Of a DNA stretch of 64,000 bases, positions 24,681 through 33,406 are shown one piece after another (position 1 is the first letter of the stretch; every line of letters begins with the position of its first letter). The stretch lies in contig CAWIJO010000029.1 of NCBI GenBank assembly GCA_963836355.1, positions 372,001-436,000 on the forward strand, read 5' to 3'. The stretch comes from Palsa-506 sp963836355 (GTDB lineage: Bacteria > Actinomycetota > Actinomycetes > Streptosporangiales > Streptosporangiaceae). The notes under the pieces are model-generated. The model searched no databases. It had not been told where the DNA came from and worked only from the letters and a program-made list of their open reading frames with translations. Made by a program: the position numbers and the translations under genes.

Positions 24681-26108
24681 CTAGTCCAGCGAGGACATGA
24701 CGTGCTTGATCCGGGTGTAGTCCTCGAACCCGTACATCGACAGATCCTTGCCGTAGCCGGAGTTCTTGAAGCCGCCGTGCGGCATCTCGGCCACCAGCGG
24801 GATGTGCGTGTTGATCCACACGCAGCCGAAGTCCAGCCGCCTGGACATCCGCATCGCCCGGCCGTGATCGGAGGTCCACACCGACGAGGCCAGCCCGTAG
24901 TCGGTCCCGTTGGCCCAGCGCAGCGCCTCTTCCTCGTCGCTGAACTGCTGCACGGTGATGACCGGGCCGAACACCTCGTTCTGCACGATCTCGTCGTCTT
25001 GCCGGAGCGCATCAACCACGCTTGCCTCGAAGAAGAACCCGCGGGACCCGGTCTGCTTGCCGCCGGCCACCACCCGCGCGTGATCCGGCAGCCGCCCGAT
25101 GAAGCCGGCCACCCGGTCCAGCTGGCTGGCGTTGTTCAGCGGGCCGAAGTCGGCGTCCAGCAGATCCGGGCCGCCTACCTTCTGGGCCTTGGCCTGCTCG
25201 GCCAGCGCCGCCACGAAGTCGTCGTGCACCCGCGCCCCGGCCAGCACCCGGGTCGCGGCGGTGCAGTCCTGCCCGGCGTTGAAGTAGCCGGCGATCGCGA
25301 TCGCCTCGGCCGCCTTCGCCGGGTCGGCGTCATCGAAGACGATGACCGGGGCCTTGCCGCCGAGTTCCAGGTGTACCCGCTTCAGCCCGGCCGCAGCGGC
25401 CGCTGCGACCTCCTTACCGGCTCGCACGCTGCCGGTGATCGACACCATCTGCGGCACCGGGTGCGAGACCAGCGCCCGGCCGGTGTCCCGGTCGCCGCAG
25501 ATCACGTTGAACACGCCGGGCGGCAGGAACTCGGCCATCGTCTCGGCCATCAGCAGCGTCGACGCCGGGGTGGTGTCCGACGGCTTGAGCACCATGGTGT
25601 TGCCCGCCGCGAGGGCCGGCGCCCACTTCCACACCGCCATCATCAGCGGGTAGTTCCACGGGGTGACCGCGGCGCAGACGCCGACCGGCTCGCGCCGAAT
25701 GAACGAGGTGAACCCGGACATGTACTCGCCGGCCGACCGGCCGTCCAGCATCCGCGCTGCGCCGGCGAAGAACCTGATCTGGTCCACCATCGGCGGGATT
25801 TCCTCGGACTTGGTCAGCGCGATCGGCTTGCCGGTGTTCTGCGACTCGGCGGCGACGAACTCATCGGCCCGGCTCTCGATCGCGTCGGCGATCCGCAGCA
25901 GGGCAAGACTGCGCTCGCCGGGAGTTGCGTCCCGCCAGCCGTCGAACGCGTCGGCGGCGGAGGCAAACGCGGCGTCCACCTCGGCATCGCCGGAAATCGG
26001 GGCAGTGCCGAAAGCCTCGCCGGTGCTCGGGTTAATCAGCTCGGCTCGCTTGTCAAACGCTGTATCGGTCCACTGCCCGCCGATAAAGTTGCGCAGCTCT
26101 TCCACCAC
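24681..26108 (-). CDS. Aminoaldehyde (gamma-aminobutyraldehyde-type) dehydrogenase
   Basis: 475 residues, NAD(P)-dependent ALDH superfamily. It oxidises an aldehyde to an acid. Signatures: TPWNYPLMMAVWKWAPALAAGN, ITGSVRAGKEVA in the cofactor site, LELGGKAPVIVFDDAD with the catalytic Glu, and FNAGQDCTAATRVLA with the catalytic Cys. The last motif, with DC-AATR, and the C-terminal KHVMSSLD fit the gamma-aminobutyraldehyde / aminobutyraldehyde dehydrogenase group of putrescine and polyamine breakdown. Start is one of two adjacent GTG codons 5 nt after GGAGG. It follows the saccharopine-dehydrogenase-like gene by 55 bp, with an APC permease divergent, so the three look like an amine uptake and oxidation locus. 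Confidence 0.9.
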   Translation of the reverse strand: MVEELRNFIGGQWTDTAFDKRAELINPSTGEAFGTAPISGDAEVDAAFASAADAFDGWRDATPGERSLALLRIADAIESRADEFVAAESQNTGKPIALTKSEEIPPMVDQIRFFAGAARMLDGRSAGEYMSGFTSFIRREPVGVCAAVTPWNYPLMMAVWKWAPALAAGNTMVLKPSDTTPASTLLMAETMAEFLPPGVFNVICGDRDTGRALVSHPVPQMVSITGSVRAGKEVAAAAAAGLKRVHLELGGKAPVIVFDDADPAKAAEAIAIAGYFNAGQDCTAATRVLAGARVHDDFVAALAEQAKAQKVGGPDLLDADFGPLNNASQLDRVAGFIGRLPDHARVVAGGKQTGSRGFFFEASVVDALRQDDEIVQNEVFGPVITVQQFSDEEEALRWANGTDYGLASSVWTSDHGRAMRMSRRLDFGCVWINTHIPLVAEMPHGGFKNSGYGKDLSMYGFEDYTRIKHVMSSLD

Positions 26109-26163
26109 GAGGCCTCCGTTTCAGAATCTTTTTGGTCTTTCCTTGCCCGCGGCGATGCGCCGG

Positions 26164-27369
26164 CTAGCTCGCGGCCGGGCTGCGCTCATCGCATGCCCAT
26201 GGCGAGCCGTAATCGGTGAGCAGGTCGAGGAACGGCTCCGCCGGGAGCGCCTCCGGGCCGAGCACGCCAGCGCCGGACCAGGTGCCGGAGTCGATCAGCT
26301 CAAGTGCCACCACCGGGTTGACCGCGGTCTGCCAGACCACCGCCTGGGAGCCGTACTCGGCCATCGACCAGGCGTTGTCCACCACGTGATGCAGGTAGAC
26401 CTCGCGCGGGCCGCCGTCCTTGCCGGTGCCGGTGATCCAGGTGCCCGCGCAGGTGAGGCCGCTCATCTTGTCGCCGAGCGTGGCCGGGTCGGGCAGGCAC
26501 GCGGCGACCACGTCACGCGGCGACACGCTGGCCCCGCCGGCCGTGACCGGCTCGGCGGAATCGAGCCCCAGCTTGTGCAGCATCCGCAGCACGCCGATGA
26601 ACTCGGCGCCGAGCCCGTACTTGAAGGTGACCCGCTGCGCCTGCACCCAGCGCGGGATCAGCAGCACCTCCTCGTGCTCGACGTTCACGCACTCGACCGG
26701 GCCGATACCTGCCGGGAAAGCGAACACCTCGGGCTCGCTGAACGGCTCGGTGGTGAACCAGCCCCGGTCGCGCTCCCAGATGACGGGCGGGTTGAGGCAC
26801 TCCTCGATCGTCGTCCAGATCGAGAAGGTGGGGGCGAAGTCATAGCCGGCCACGACCAGGTTCGCGCCGTCCCTGACGCCGATATCCCGGATATCGCTGA
26901 ACATGGTGTCGGCCGCGTGCCGGGCGAAGATGTCGGACAGCCCCGGCTCGACGCCGATGCCGACAATAGCGAGCTTCCCGCGGTTCTCCCACTGTGCGGC
27001 CAGCGCGAATTGCTCGTCACAGAGCTTGACGCCGGTCTTGCTGTAAGGCTCATCGGCGTGCGGGCGAGACAGCGACCCGGCCATGTCCAGGTAGTGCGTG
27101 CCCGCCCGCAGCGCCGCCCGGAATAGCGGCATCACGAACCGGGGATCGGTCGCGTTCATCAGGACGTCGCACGAGTGCTCGGTCGCCAATGCGGCGACCT
27201 GCTGCTCGTCCCGGGCGTCGAGCGCCACGGCGCGCCCGGATGGCCCGGCGGCGTGTTGCGCCCGCGCCAGGTCGTAGTCGGCGATGATGAGCTCGGCGAA
27301 CTTACGGCGGGCAGCGATCCGGGCGAATGCGGTGCCGACTCCGCCGGCCCCAACGAGAAGGATGCGCAT
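26164..27369 (-). CDS. Saccharopine dehydrogenase-like NAD(P)-binding protein
   Basis: 401 residues. The N-terminal Rossmann motif MRILLVGAGGVGTAFARIA is followed by the saccharopine-dehydrogenase fold pattern (SCDVLMNATDPRFVMPLF, YLDMAGSL, GVEPGLSDIFARHAAD, and the C-terminal HHVVDNAWSMAEYGSQAVVWQT). The family includes saccharopine, lysine 6- and carboxynorspermidine dehydrogenases; with the neighbouring aminoaldehyde dehydrogenase and amino acid/amine permease a role in lysine or polyamine breakdown is likely but the exact substrate is not shown. The internal ATG is chosen because the glycine-rich motif then begins at residue 2; a GTG 12 codons upstream is possible. Confidence 0.82.
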   Translation of the reverse strand: MRILLVGAGGVGTAFARIAARRKFAELIIADYDLARAQHAAGPSGRAVALDARDEQQVAALATEHSCDVLMNATDPRFVMPLFRAALRAGTHYLDMAGSLSRPHADEPYSKTGVKLCDEQFALAAQWENRGKLAIVGIGVEPGLSDIFARHAADTMFSDIRDIGVRDGANLVVAGYDFAPTFSIWTTIEECLNPPVIWERDRGWFTTEPFSEPEVFAFPAGIGPVECVNVEHEEVLLIPRWVQAQRVTFKYGLGAEFIGVLRMLHKLGLDSAEPVTAGGASVSPRDVVAACLPDPATLGDKMSGLTCAGTWITGTGKDGGPREVYLHHVVDNAWSMAEYGSQAVVWQTAVNPVVALELIDSGTWSGAGVLGPEALPAEPFLDLLTDYGSPWACDERSPAAS

Positions 27370-27444
27370 ACGGGCGATCCTAGCCCGGAAACAGCTGGTA
27401 CCCACGAGACCAGTGGCGATGCAGAGCTGTTACAACTGAAATCG

Positions 27445-27473
27445 TTCCAACGGATAGTAATTCGTGCTAGAAC
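27445..27473 (+). promoter_or_regulatory. Candidate promoter of the APC permease gene
   Basis: TTCCAA (27445-27450), a 17-bp spacer and TAGAAC (27468-27473) resemble a housekeeping sigma promoter, in an AT-rich patch 120 bp upstream of the permease ATG. It is in the 223-bp divergent region that must also hold the promoter of the oppositely directed operon. Confidence 0.4.
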
Positions 27474-27592
27474 CGTCGCACTGGGGCGCGGAAAATCGTG
27501 CCTGAGTGCCCGGGTCGTCGCACTCGGTGCCGGCACCGCCGCAATCGCGTGCCTGATCCGGCAGATCCGGGTCACCGCCAGGAGGGGTGAAC

Positions 27593-29158
27593 ATGTCCAC
27601 CGCCGAGCAAACCAATGTGTCGATAGAACAAGAGGTGGACAAGGGCCTCAAAGCAGGGGCTCTTGGACTCGTTTCCACCACGATCATCGCGACCGCGTCG
27701 GTTGCGCCCGCCTACAGCATCGCCGCGACGCTGGTGTTCGTGGTCGGCGCCGTCGCGCTGCAGGCGCCCGCCGTGGCCGTCCTCGCGTTCGTGCCGATGC
27801 TGCTGTGCTCCATCGGCTACAGCGAGCTGAACAAGGCCGACCCGGACTGCGGCACCACCTTCACCTGGGCCGCCCGCGCGTTCGGGCCGAGGACCGGCTG
27901 GGCCGGCGGCTGGGCGATCATCGCCGCCGACGTGCTGGTGATGGCCAGCCTGGCCCAGGTGGCCGGCCAGTACGGGTTCTTGCTGTTCAACGCCAAGGGC
28001 ATTGGCTCGAACCCGACCAGCGGCTGGGTGCTGCTGGTCGGCGTGATCTGGATCGTCGTGATGACCTACATCTGCTACCGCGGCATCGAGGTCTCGGCGA
28101 ACTTCCAGAAGGCGCTGCTCGGCATCGAGCTGGTGATGCTGCTCGTGCTGTCGGTCACCGCGCTGGTGAAAGTGGGCACCGGCAACGCGCCGCCCGGCCA
28201 TCTCACGCCGAGCCTGGCCTGGTTCAACCCGTTCCACATCACCAGCTTCAGCGCCTTCGCCAGCGGCATCATCTTGATGGTCTTCATCTACTGGGGCTGG
28301 GACACGGCGGTCGCGATCAACGAGGAGACCAAGGACAAGAACAAGACCCCGGGCCGCGCGGCGATCCTGTCCACCGTGATCCTGCTGGTCACCTACGCCA
28401 TAGTGATCTTGTCCATGGAGTCGTTCGCCGGGATCAAGTCCACGGGCAACGGCCTTGGCAATGTGGCGAACGCCGGTGACGTGCTGTCAGTCCAGGGCAA
28501 TCTCGTCTTCGGCACGTCCGGCTTCGGCTCGTTCCTCACCCACCTGCTGCTGCTGATGGTGCTCTCCTCGGCGGCCGCCTCGACCCAGACGACGATCCTG
28601 CCGACCGCCAGGACCACGCTCTCGATGGCGGTGTACAAGGCGATACCGCCCCAGTTCGCCAAGATGCACCGGAAGTACCTGACCCCGACCGTCTCCACGA
28701 TCACCATGGGCGCCATCTCGATCGCGGTCTACGTGGCCTTCAACTACAGTTCCAACGGCATCGGGGTCATCGGCGACGCGGTGATCGCAATCGGCCTGTA
28801 CATCGCGTTCTACTACGGGCTGACCGGCTTCGCCTGCGCCTGGTACTACCGCCGGAACCTGACCAGCAGCGCGCGCAACCTGTGGATGCAGGGCATCCTG
28901 CCGGTCACCGGCGGCGTGATCCTGTTCTTCCTCGGCGGCTGGAGCGTCTGGCTGGATTACGACGTGGCCACCGAGAACGACTACACGATGTGGACGGTGC
29001 CGTTCATCCACTGGCAGATCGGCGGCGCGTTCGTGATCGCCGTGATCTGCGCGATCGTCGGGGTGGCCGGCTACCTCTATTGCAAGAGGGACAACCCGGC
29101 GTACTTCGAGAAGCAGACGCTGACCAGGGCCACCCCGACACTGGTACCGGACGAGTAG
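27593..29158 (+). CDS. APC superfamily amino acid / amine permease
   Basis: 521 residues and about 12 hydrophobic segments. The N-terminal LKAGALGLVSTTIIATASVAPAYS and ADPDCGTTFTWAARAFGPRTGW blocks are typical of the amino acid-polyamine-organocation permeases; IYWGWDTAVAINEETKDKN is the conserved segment near helix 6. It imports an amino acid or amine by secondary transport. The ATG is preferred over a GTG two codons earlier because AGGAGGGG then sits 5-6 nt upstream. It is divergent from the aldehyde dehydrogenase / saccharopine-dehydrogenase-like pair; together they look like uptake plus catabolism of one nitrogen compound (inference). Confidence 0.92.
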   Translation: MSTAEQTNVSIEQEVDKGLKAGALGLVSTTIIATASVAPAYSIAATLVFVVGAVALQAPAVAVLAFVPMLLCSIGYSELNKADPDCGTTFTWAARAFGPRTGWAGGWAIIAADVLVMASLAQVAGQYGFLLFNAKGIGSNPTSGWVLLVGVIWIVVMTYICYRGIEVSANFQKALLGIELVMLLVLSVTALVKVGTGNAPPGHLTPSLAWFNPFHITSFSAFASGIILMVFIYWGWDTAVAINEETKDKNKTPGRAAILSTVILLVTYAIVILSMESFAGIKSTGNGLGNVANAGDVLSVQGNLVFGTSGFGSFLTHLLLLMVLSSAAASTQTTILPTARTTLSMAVYKAIPPQFAKMHRKYLTPTVSTITMGAISIAVYVAFNYSSNGIGVIGDAVIAIGLYIAFYYGLTGFACAWYYRRNLTSSARNLWMQGILPVTGGVILFFLGGWSVWLDYDVATENDYTMWTVPFIHWQIGGAFVIAVICAIVGVAGYLYCKRDNPAYFEKQTLTRATPTLVPDE

Positions 29159-29215
29159 CCGGCCGCGGCCTGCTGGCGTGCCCCGGCGTCGGTGCCAGCG
29201 CCTACGCTGGGGCAC

Positions 29216-31537
29216 GTGACCGCGACGGCTGTTGACACCCTCCTGGACGGGCTGAACCCGCAGCAGCGCGCTGCCGTCGTGCACGAGGGCAGCCCGCTGC
29301 TCATCGTGGCAGGCGCAGGCTCCGGGAAGACCCGGGTGCTCACCCACCGGATCGCCTACCTGCTGGCGGCCAGGGAAGTGGCACCCGCCCAGATCCTGGC
29401 GATCACCTTCACCAACAAGGCGGCGGGGGAGATGGCCGCCAGGGCCGCCGCGCTGACCGGCTCGCGGGCGCGCTCGATGTGGCTGATGACGTTCCACTCG
29501 GCCTGCGTCCGGATCCTGCGCCGGGAGGCCGGCCGGTTCGGCTACCCGTCGTCGTTCTCGATCTACGACCAGGCCGACTCCCGCCGGCTGATGGCGCTGG
29601 TCTGCCGCGAGCTTGAGCTGGACGCCAAGTACCACCCGCCGAAGGGGATGGTCGCCCAAATCTCCAACCTGAAGAACGAGCTCGTCGACTACGAGTCGTT
29701 CGGCGCCCGTGCCTCCGGTTACCGGGAGAAGGCGCTGGCCGAGGCGTACGCGGAGTACCAGCGCAGGCTGGTGGCGGCCGGCGCGATGGACTTCGATGAC
29801 CTGATCATGATCACGGTTAACCTGCTGCAGGCCTTCCCCGAGGTCGCCGCCGCCTACCGGAGCAGGTTCAGGCACGTGCTTGTCGATGAATACCAGGACA
29901 CCAATCACGCGCAGTATGTCCTGGTCAGGGAACTCGCCGGGCAGGGAACCGGGCAACTGGCCAGGCAACGAACCGGGCAAGTTATTTTTAACGGGGACGC
30001 CGTGGCCAGTGCCTCCGGGCCGGCCGGATCGGTCGCTGAGCCGGGCAGGCCGGCGTCGCCGGACGGGCCGGCCGAGCTGTGCGTGGTTGGTGACGCCGAC
30101 CAGTCCATCTACGCCTTCCGCGGCGCGACGATCAGGAACATCGAGGAGTTCGAGCGGGACTTCGCCGGCGCGCGGGTCATCCTGCTGGAGCAGAACTACC
30201 GCTCTACCCAGAACATCCTGGCCGCGGCCAACGCCGTGGTCGCCCGCAACGCCAGCCGGATACCCAAGAACCTGTGGTCGGACCAGGGCGACGGGCCGCC
30301 GATCGTCGGGTACGTCGCGGACAACGAGCACGACGAGGCCGCGTTCGTCGCCGAGGAGGTGGACCGGCTCTCTGACGCGGGCGACGCGACCCCGGGGGAA
30401 GTCGCGGTGTTCTACCGGACGAACGCGCAGTCCCGGGTCTTCGAGGAAGTCTTCATCCGGGCCGGCATGCCGTACAAGGTGGTCGGCGGCGTCCGGTTCT
30501 ACGAGCGGCGCGAGGTCCGGGATCTGCTCGGCTACCTGCGGCTGATCGCGAACCCGGCGGACGAGGTGTCACTGCGCCGGGTGCTGAATGTGCCCCGCCG
30601 CGGAATCGGCGAGCGGGCCGAGGAATGCGTCGCGGCGCTGGCTAACCGCGACCGGCTGACGTTCGCCGCGGCGCTGGCCCGGCCGCAGGACGTGCCCGGC
30701 CTGGCGGCCCGCTCGACCCGGTCGATCGAGGCGTTCAACGAGCTGATTGGCGGCCTGCGCGAGATGGTGGCGGCCGGCACCCCGGTGGCCGATGTCGCCG
30801 AGGCGGTGCTTGACCGCTCCGGTTACCTGGCCGAACTGGAGGCATCGAGCGACCTGCAGGACGCGAGCCGGATCGAGAACCTGAACGAGCTCGTGTCGGT
30901 GGCCCGCGAGTACGACGGCCAGCGCCCGGACGGGTCGCTGCTGGAGTTCCTTGAGCAGGTGTCCCTGGTCGCCGACGCCGACCAGATCCCGGACGGCGAG
31001 GACCACGGCGGGCTGGTGACGCTGATGACGCTGCACACCGCCAAGGGGCTGGAGTTCCCGGTGGTCTTCCTTACCGGCTTGGAGGAGAACGTCTTCCCGC
31101 ACGAGCGCTCGGTCGGCGACGAGCGGGATTCTGAGGAGGAACGGCGGCTGGCCTACGTCGGGATCACCCGGGCGCAGCGGCGGCTGTACCTGACCAGGGC
31201 GATGACCCGGGCCTGGTGGGGTCGGCCGGCCTACCACAAGCAGTCCAGGTTCCTCAGCGAGGTGCCGGCCGATCTGCTGGGCTGGCGGCGGGACGAGTCG
31301 GCCGCCACGCCGCCCGCCTCGGAGCGGCTGGCCCGGCGGCCGGGGATGAACGTGGTCGGCCACCGGCCGGTGCCGTCGCTGGCGCCGGGCGACCACGTGA
31401 ATCACGACTCCTACGGACTCGGCCGGGTGCTGTCCGTGGAAGGACGCGGCGACGATCCGGAAGCCAAGATCGACTTCGGCGGGGACTACGGGATCAAGCA
31501 CCTGCTGCTGCGCTATGCCCCGATCGAGAAGCTGTAG
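29216..31537 (+). CDS. pcrA: ATP-dependent DNA helicase PcrA/UvrD (SF1A)
   Basis: 773 residues from this GTG (a GTG eight codons upstream is also possible). It unwinds DNA 3'-5' in nucleotide excision repair and replication restart. Helicase motifs in order: Q motif LNPQQRAAVVH, I AGAGSGKTRVL, Ia ITFTNKAAGEMAAR, II DEYQDT, III GDADQSIYAFRGA, IV EQNYRSTQNIL, V TLHTAKGLEFPVVFLTGLEE, VI EERRLAYVGITRAQRRLYLT, and a C-terminal UvrD Tudor-like end (GDHVNHDSYGLGRVLSV, IDFGGDYGIKHLLL). An unusual ~45-residue Gly/Ala/Pro-rich insertion separates motifs II and III. All motifs are intact, so the protein should be active. Confidence 0.95.
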   Translation: MTATAVDTLLDGLNPQQRAAVVHEGSPLLIVAGAGSGKTRVLTHRIAYLLAAREVAPAQILAITFTNKAAGEMAARAAALTGSRARSMWLMTFHSACVRILRREAGRFGYPSSFSIYDQADSRRLMALVCRELELDAKYHPPKGMVAQISNLKNELVDYESFGARASGYREKALAEAYAEYQRRLVAAGAMDFDDLIMITVNLLQAFPEVAAAYRSRFRHVLVDEYQDTNHAQYVLVRELAGQGTGQLARQRTGQVIFNGDAVASASGPAGSVAEPGRPASPDGPAELCVVGDADQSIYAFRGATIRNIEEFERDFAGARVILLEQNYRSTQNILAAANAVVARNASRIPKNLWSDQGDGPPIVGYVADNEHDEAAFVAEEVDRLSDAGDATPGEVAVFYRTNAQSRVFEEVFIRAGMPYKVVGGVRFYERREVRDLLGYLRLIANPADEVSLRRVLNVPRRGIGERAEECVAALANRDRLTFAAALARPQDVPGLAARSTRSIEAFNELIGGLREMVAAGTPVADVAEAVLDRSGYLAELEASSDLQDASRIENLNELVSVAREYDGQRPDGSLLEFLEQVSLVADADQIPDGEDHGGLVTLMTLHTAKGLEFPVVFLTGLEENVFPHERSVGDERDSEEERRLAYVGITRAQRRLYLTRAMTRAWWGRPAYHKQSRFLSEVPADLLGWRRDESAATPPASERLARRPGMNVVGHRPVPSLAPGDHVNHDSYGLGRVLSVEGRGDDPEAKIDFGGDYGIKHLLLRYAPIEKL

Positions 31538-31596
31538 GCCGGGCCGGGGCGACCATGCCGCCGATGGCGGTTAGGCTGCCAGGTAGGAGGCAGGCC

Positions 31597-32007
31597 ATGA
31601 GCAATAGCATCAGGGTCGTTATCGCGAAGCCTGGCCTGGACGGCCATGACCGCGGCGCCAAGGTGGTCGCCAGGGCGCTGCGTGATGCCGGGGTGGAGGT
31701 GATCTACACCGGGCTGCACCAGACCCCCGAACAGATCGTTGCCGCCGCCCTGCAGGAGGACGCCGACGCCATCGGGCTGTCGATTCTGTCCGGCTCGCAC
31801 ATGACCCAGTTCAGCCGGCTGCTCGAGCTGCTCAGGGAGCGTGACGCCACCGACATCACGGTGTTCGGCGGCGGCATCATCCCGGAAGCCGACATCGCCG
31901 AGCTAACGCAGCTGGGCGTGGCCAAGATCTTTACGCCGGGCGCCTCGACATCGGAGATAATCGACTGGGTCCGGTCGGAACTCGGCAGCGTCGAGGCAGT
32001 GGGCTAG
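31597..32007 (+). CDS. Stand-alone cobalamin (B12)-binding domain protein, methylmalonyl-CoA mutase C-terminal type
   Basis: 136 residues. KPGLDGHDRGAKVVARALRDAGVEVIYTG contains the DxHxxG B12 signature (read as DGHDRG), followed by SILSGSHMTQF and the lower-ligand segment ITVFGGGIIPEADI. This is the small domain of coenzyme-B12 mutases, here as a separate polypeptide. TAGGAGG precedes the ATG at ideal spacing; a longer upstream frame is only a shadow of pcrA. It stands just before sucCD, which handle succinyl-CoA, the product of methylmalonyl-CoA mutase. It may pair with a separate mutase large subunit encoded elsewhere. Confidence 0.9.
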   Translation: MSNSIRVVIAKPGLDGHDRGAKVVARALRDAGVEVIYTGLHQTPEQIVAAALQEDADAIGLSILSGSHMTQFSRLLELLRERDATDITVFGGGIIPEADIAELTQLGVAKIFTPGASTSEIIDWVRSELGSVEAVG

Positions 32008-32208
32008 GACTGGTTGGCTTGCGTGCCCAGCTGGCTGGCTGACCGGGCTGACTGGCTGGCCGCCAGGGCCGGGGCGCTTCGGCTGCGGCCCAATTCGGCC
32101 CCGCGGGCCATCCCCCACTAGGCTTCCTGCGCAGACCACAGCAGACCTTAAGGGCAGCGCGCCGGTCAGGCTGAGCGCAGGCCGGGCAGCGGACAAGGAC
32201 GGACCCGA

Positions 32209-33405
32209 GTGGACCTGTTCGAGTATCAGGCGAAGGAACTCTTCGCGGAGTACGGCGTTCCCGTGCAGCGTGGCCGGGTCGCTGCGACACCGGAGGAGGC
32301 CAGCGAGATCGCGGCTGATTTCGCGGCCGAGGGCACGCCCCTGGTGGTAGTGAAGGCACAGGTGAAGGTCGGTGGCCGCGGTAAGGCGGGCGGGGTCAAG
32401 CTGGCTGACGGGCCGGCCGAGGCGGAGCAGGAGGCCCGCCAGATCCTCGGCATGGACATCAAGGGGCACACCGTCCACAATGTCCTGATCGCCCAGGCCA
32501 GTGACATCGCGCAGGAGTACTACCTCTCCTTCCTGCTCGACCGGGCCGCCCGGACCTTCGTCGCGATCTGCTCTGTGCAGGGCGGTGTGGAGATCGAGGA
32601 GGTCGCGCACACCAACCCGGACGCGGTGGCCAGGATCGCGGTCGATCCGCTCACCGGCGTGGATGCGGCCAAGGCAGCCGAGATCGTCCAGGCCGGGCGG
32701 CTGCCAGCAGAGGCCGCCGAGCAGGCAGCCCTGCTGGCCGAGCGGCTCTGGGCGGTGTTCGCCGACGAGGACGCCACGCTGGTCGAGGTCAACCCGATGG
32801 CGCTGACCGACCAGGGCGACGTGCTCGCCGTCGACGGCAAGGTCAGCCTGGACGACAACGCGGCTTTCCGGCAGCAGCACGCCAGGTTCGCCGATCCGAG
32901 CGCGGCCGACCCGCTGGAGGCCAGGGCGAAGGCCAAGCACCTGAACTACGTCAAGCTCGAAGGCCAGGTCGGGATCATCGGCAACGGCGCGGGCCTGGTG
33001 ATGTCCACCCTGGACGTGGTCGCGTACGCGGGCGAGGAGTTCGGCGGGGTCCGCCCGGCCAACTTCCTCGACATCGGCGGCGGCGCGTCTGCCGAGGTGA
33101 TGGCGGACGGCCTGGAGATCGTGCTGTCCGACCCGTCGGTCCGCAGCGTGCTGGTCAACGTGTTCGGCGGGATCACCTCGTGCGACGCGGTCGCGAACGG
33201 GATCGTGTCGGCGATCGGGATGCTCGGTGCGCGGGGTGAGCAGGTCAGCCACCCGATCGTGGTCCGGCTGGACGGGAACAACGCCGCCGAGGGCCGGCGC
33301 ATCCTGGACGAAGCGGGCATCGGCGTAGTCGAGCAGGCGGCGACCATGGACGACGCGGCGCGGCGTGCCGCCGAACTGGCCGCATCGGCCGTGACGGGAG
33401 CATGA
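32209..33405 (+). CDS. sucC: Succinyl-CoA synthetase beta subunit (ADP-forming)
   Basis: 398 residues. ATP-grasp and CoA-ligase domains: MDLFEYQAKELFAEYGVPV, VKAQVKVGGRGKAGGVKLA, EVNPMALTDQGDVLAVDGK, FLDIGGGASAEVMADGL and NVFGGITSCDAVANGI are all family hallmarks. With SucD it interconverts succinyl-CoA and succinate with substrate-level phosphorylation. The GTG start follows AAGGACGG; the gene ends 1 bp before sucD, so they are translationally linked. The ~200 bp upstream has no gene and contains GC-rich CTGGCTGG-type words. Confidence 0.97.
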   Translation: MDLFEYQAKELFAEYGVPVQRGRVAATPEEASEIAADFAAEGTPLVVVKAQVKVGGRGKAGGVKLADGPAEAEQEARQILGMDIKGHTVHNVLIAQASDIAQEYYLSFLLDRAARTFVAICSVQGGVEIEEVAHTNPDAVARIAVDPLTGVDAAKAAEIVQAGRLPAEAAEQAALLAERLWAVFADEDATLVEVNPMALTDQGDVLAVDGKVSLDDNAAFRQQHARFADPSAADPLEARAKAKHLNYVKLEGQVGIIGNGAGLVMSTLDVVAYAGEEFGGVRPANFLDIGGGASAEVMADGLEIVLSDPSVRSVLVNVFGGITSCDAVANGIVSAIGMLGARGEQVSHPIVVRLDGNNAAEGRRILDEAGIGVVEQAATMDDAARRAAELAASAVTGA

Positions 33406-33406
33406 G

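Noticed and set aside
28487..30331. Long minus-strand open frame opposite the permease and pcrA
   Set aside because: Codons are Arg/Gly/Val-rich antisense translation of clear sense genes, as with other long antisense frames (31903-33732, 45714-48008, 51790-53718).
31216..31596. Long N-terminal extension of the B12-binding protein
   Set aside because: It is an alternative frame of pcrA; the ATG at 31597 has its own TAGGAGG.
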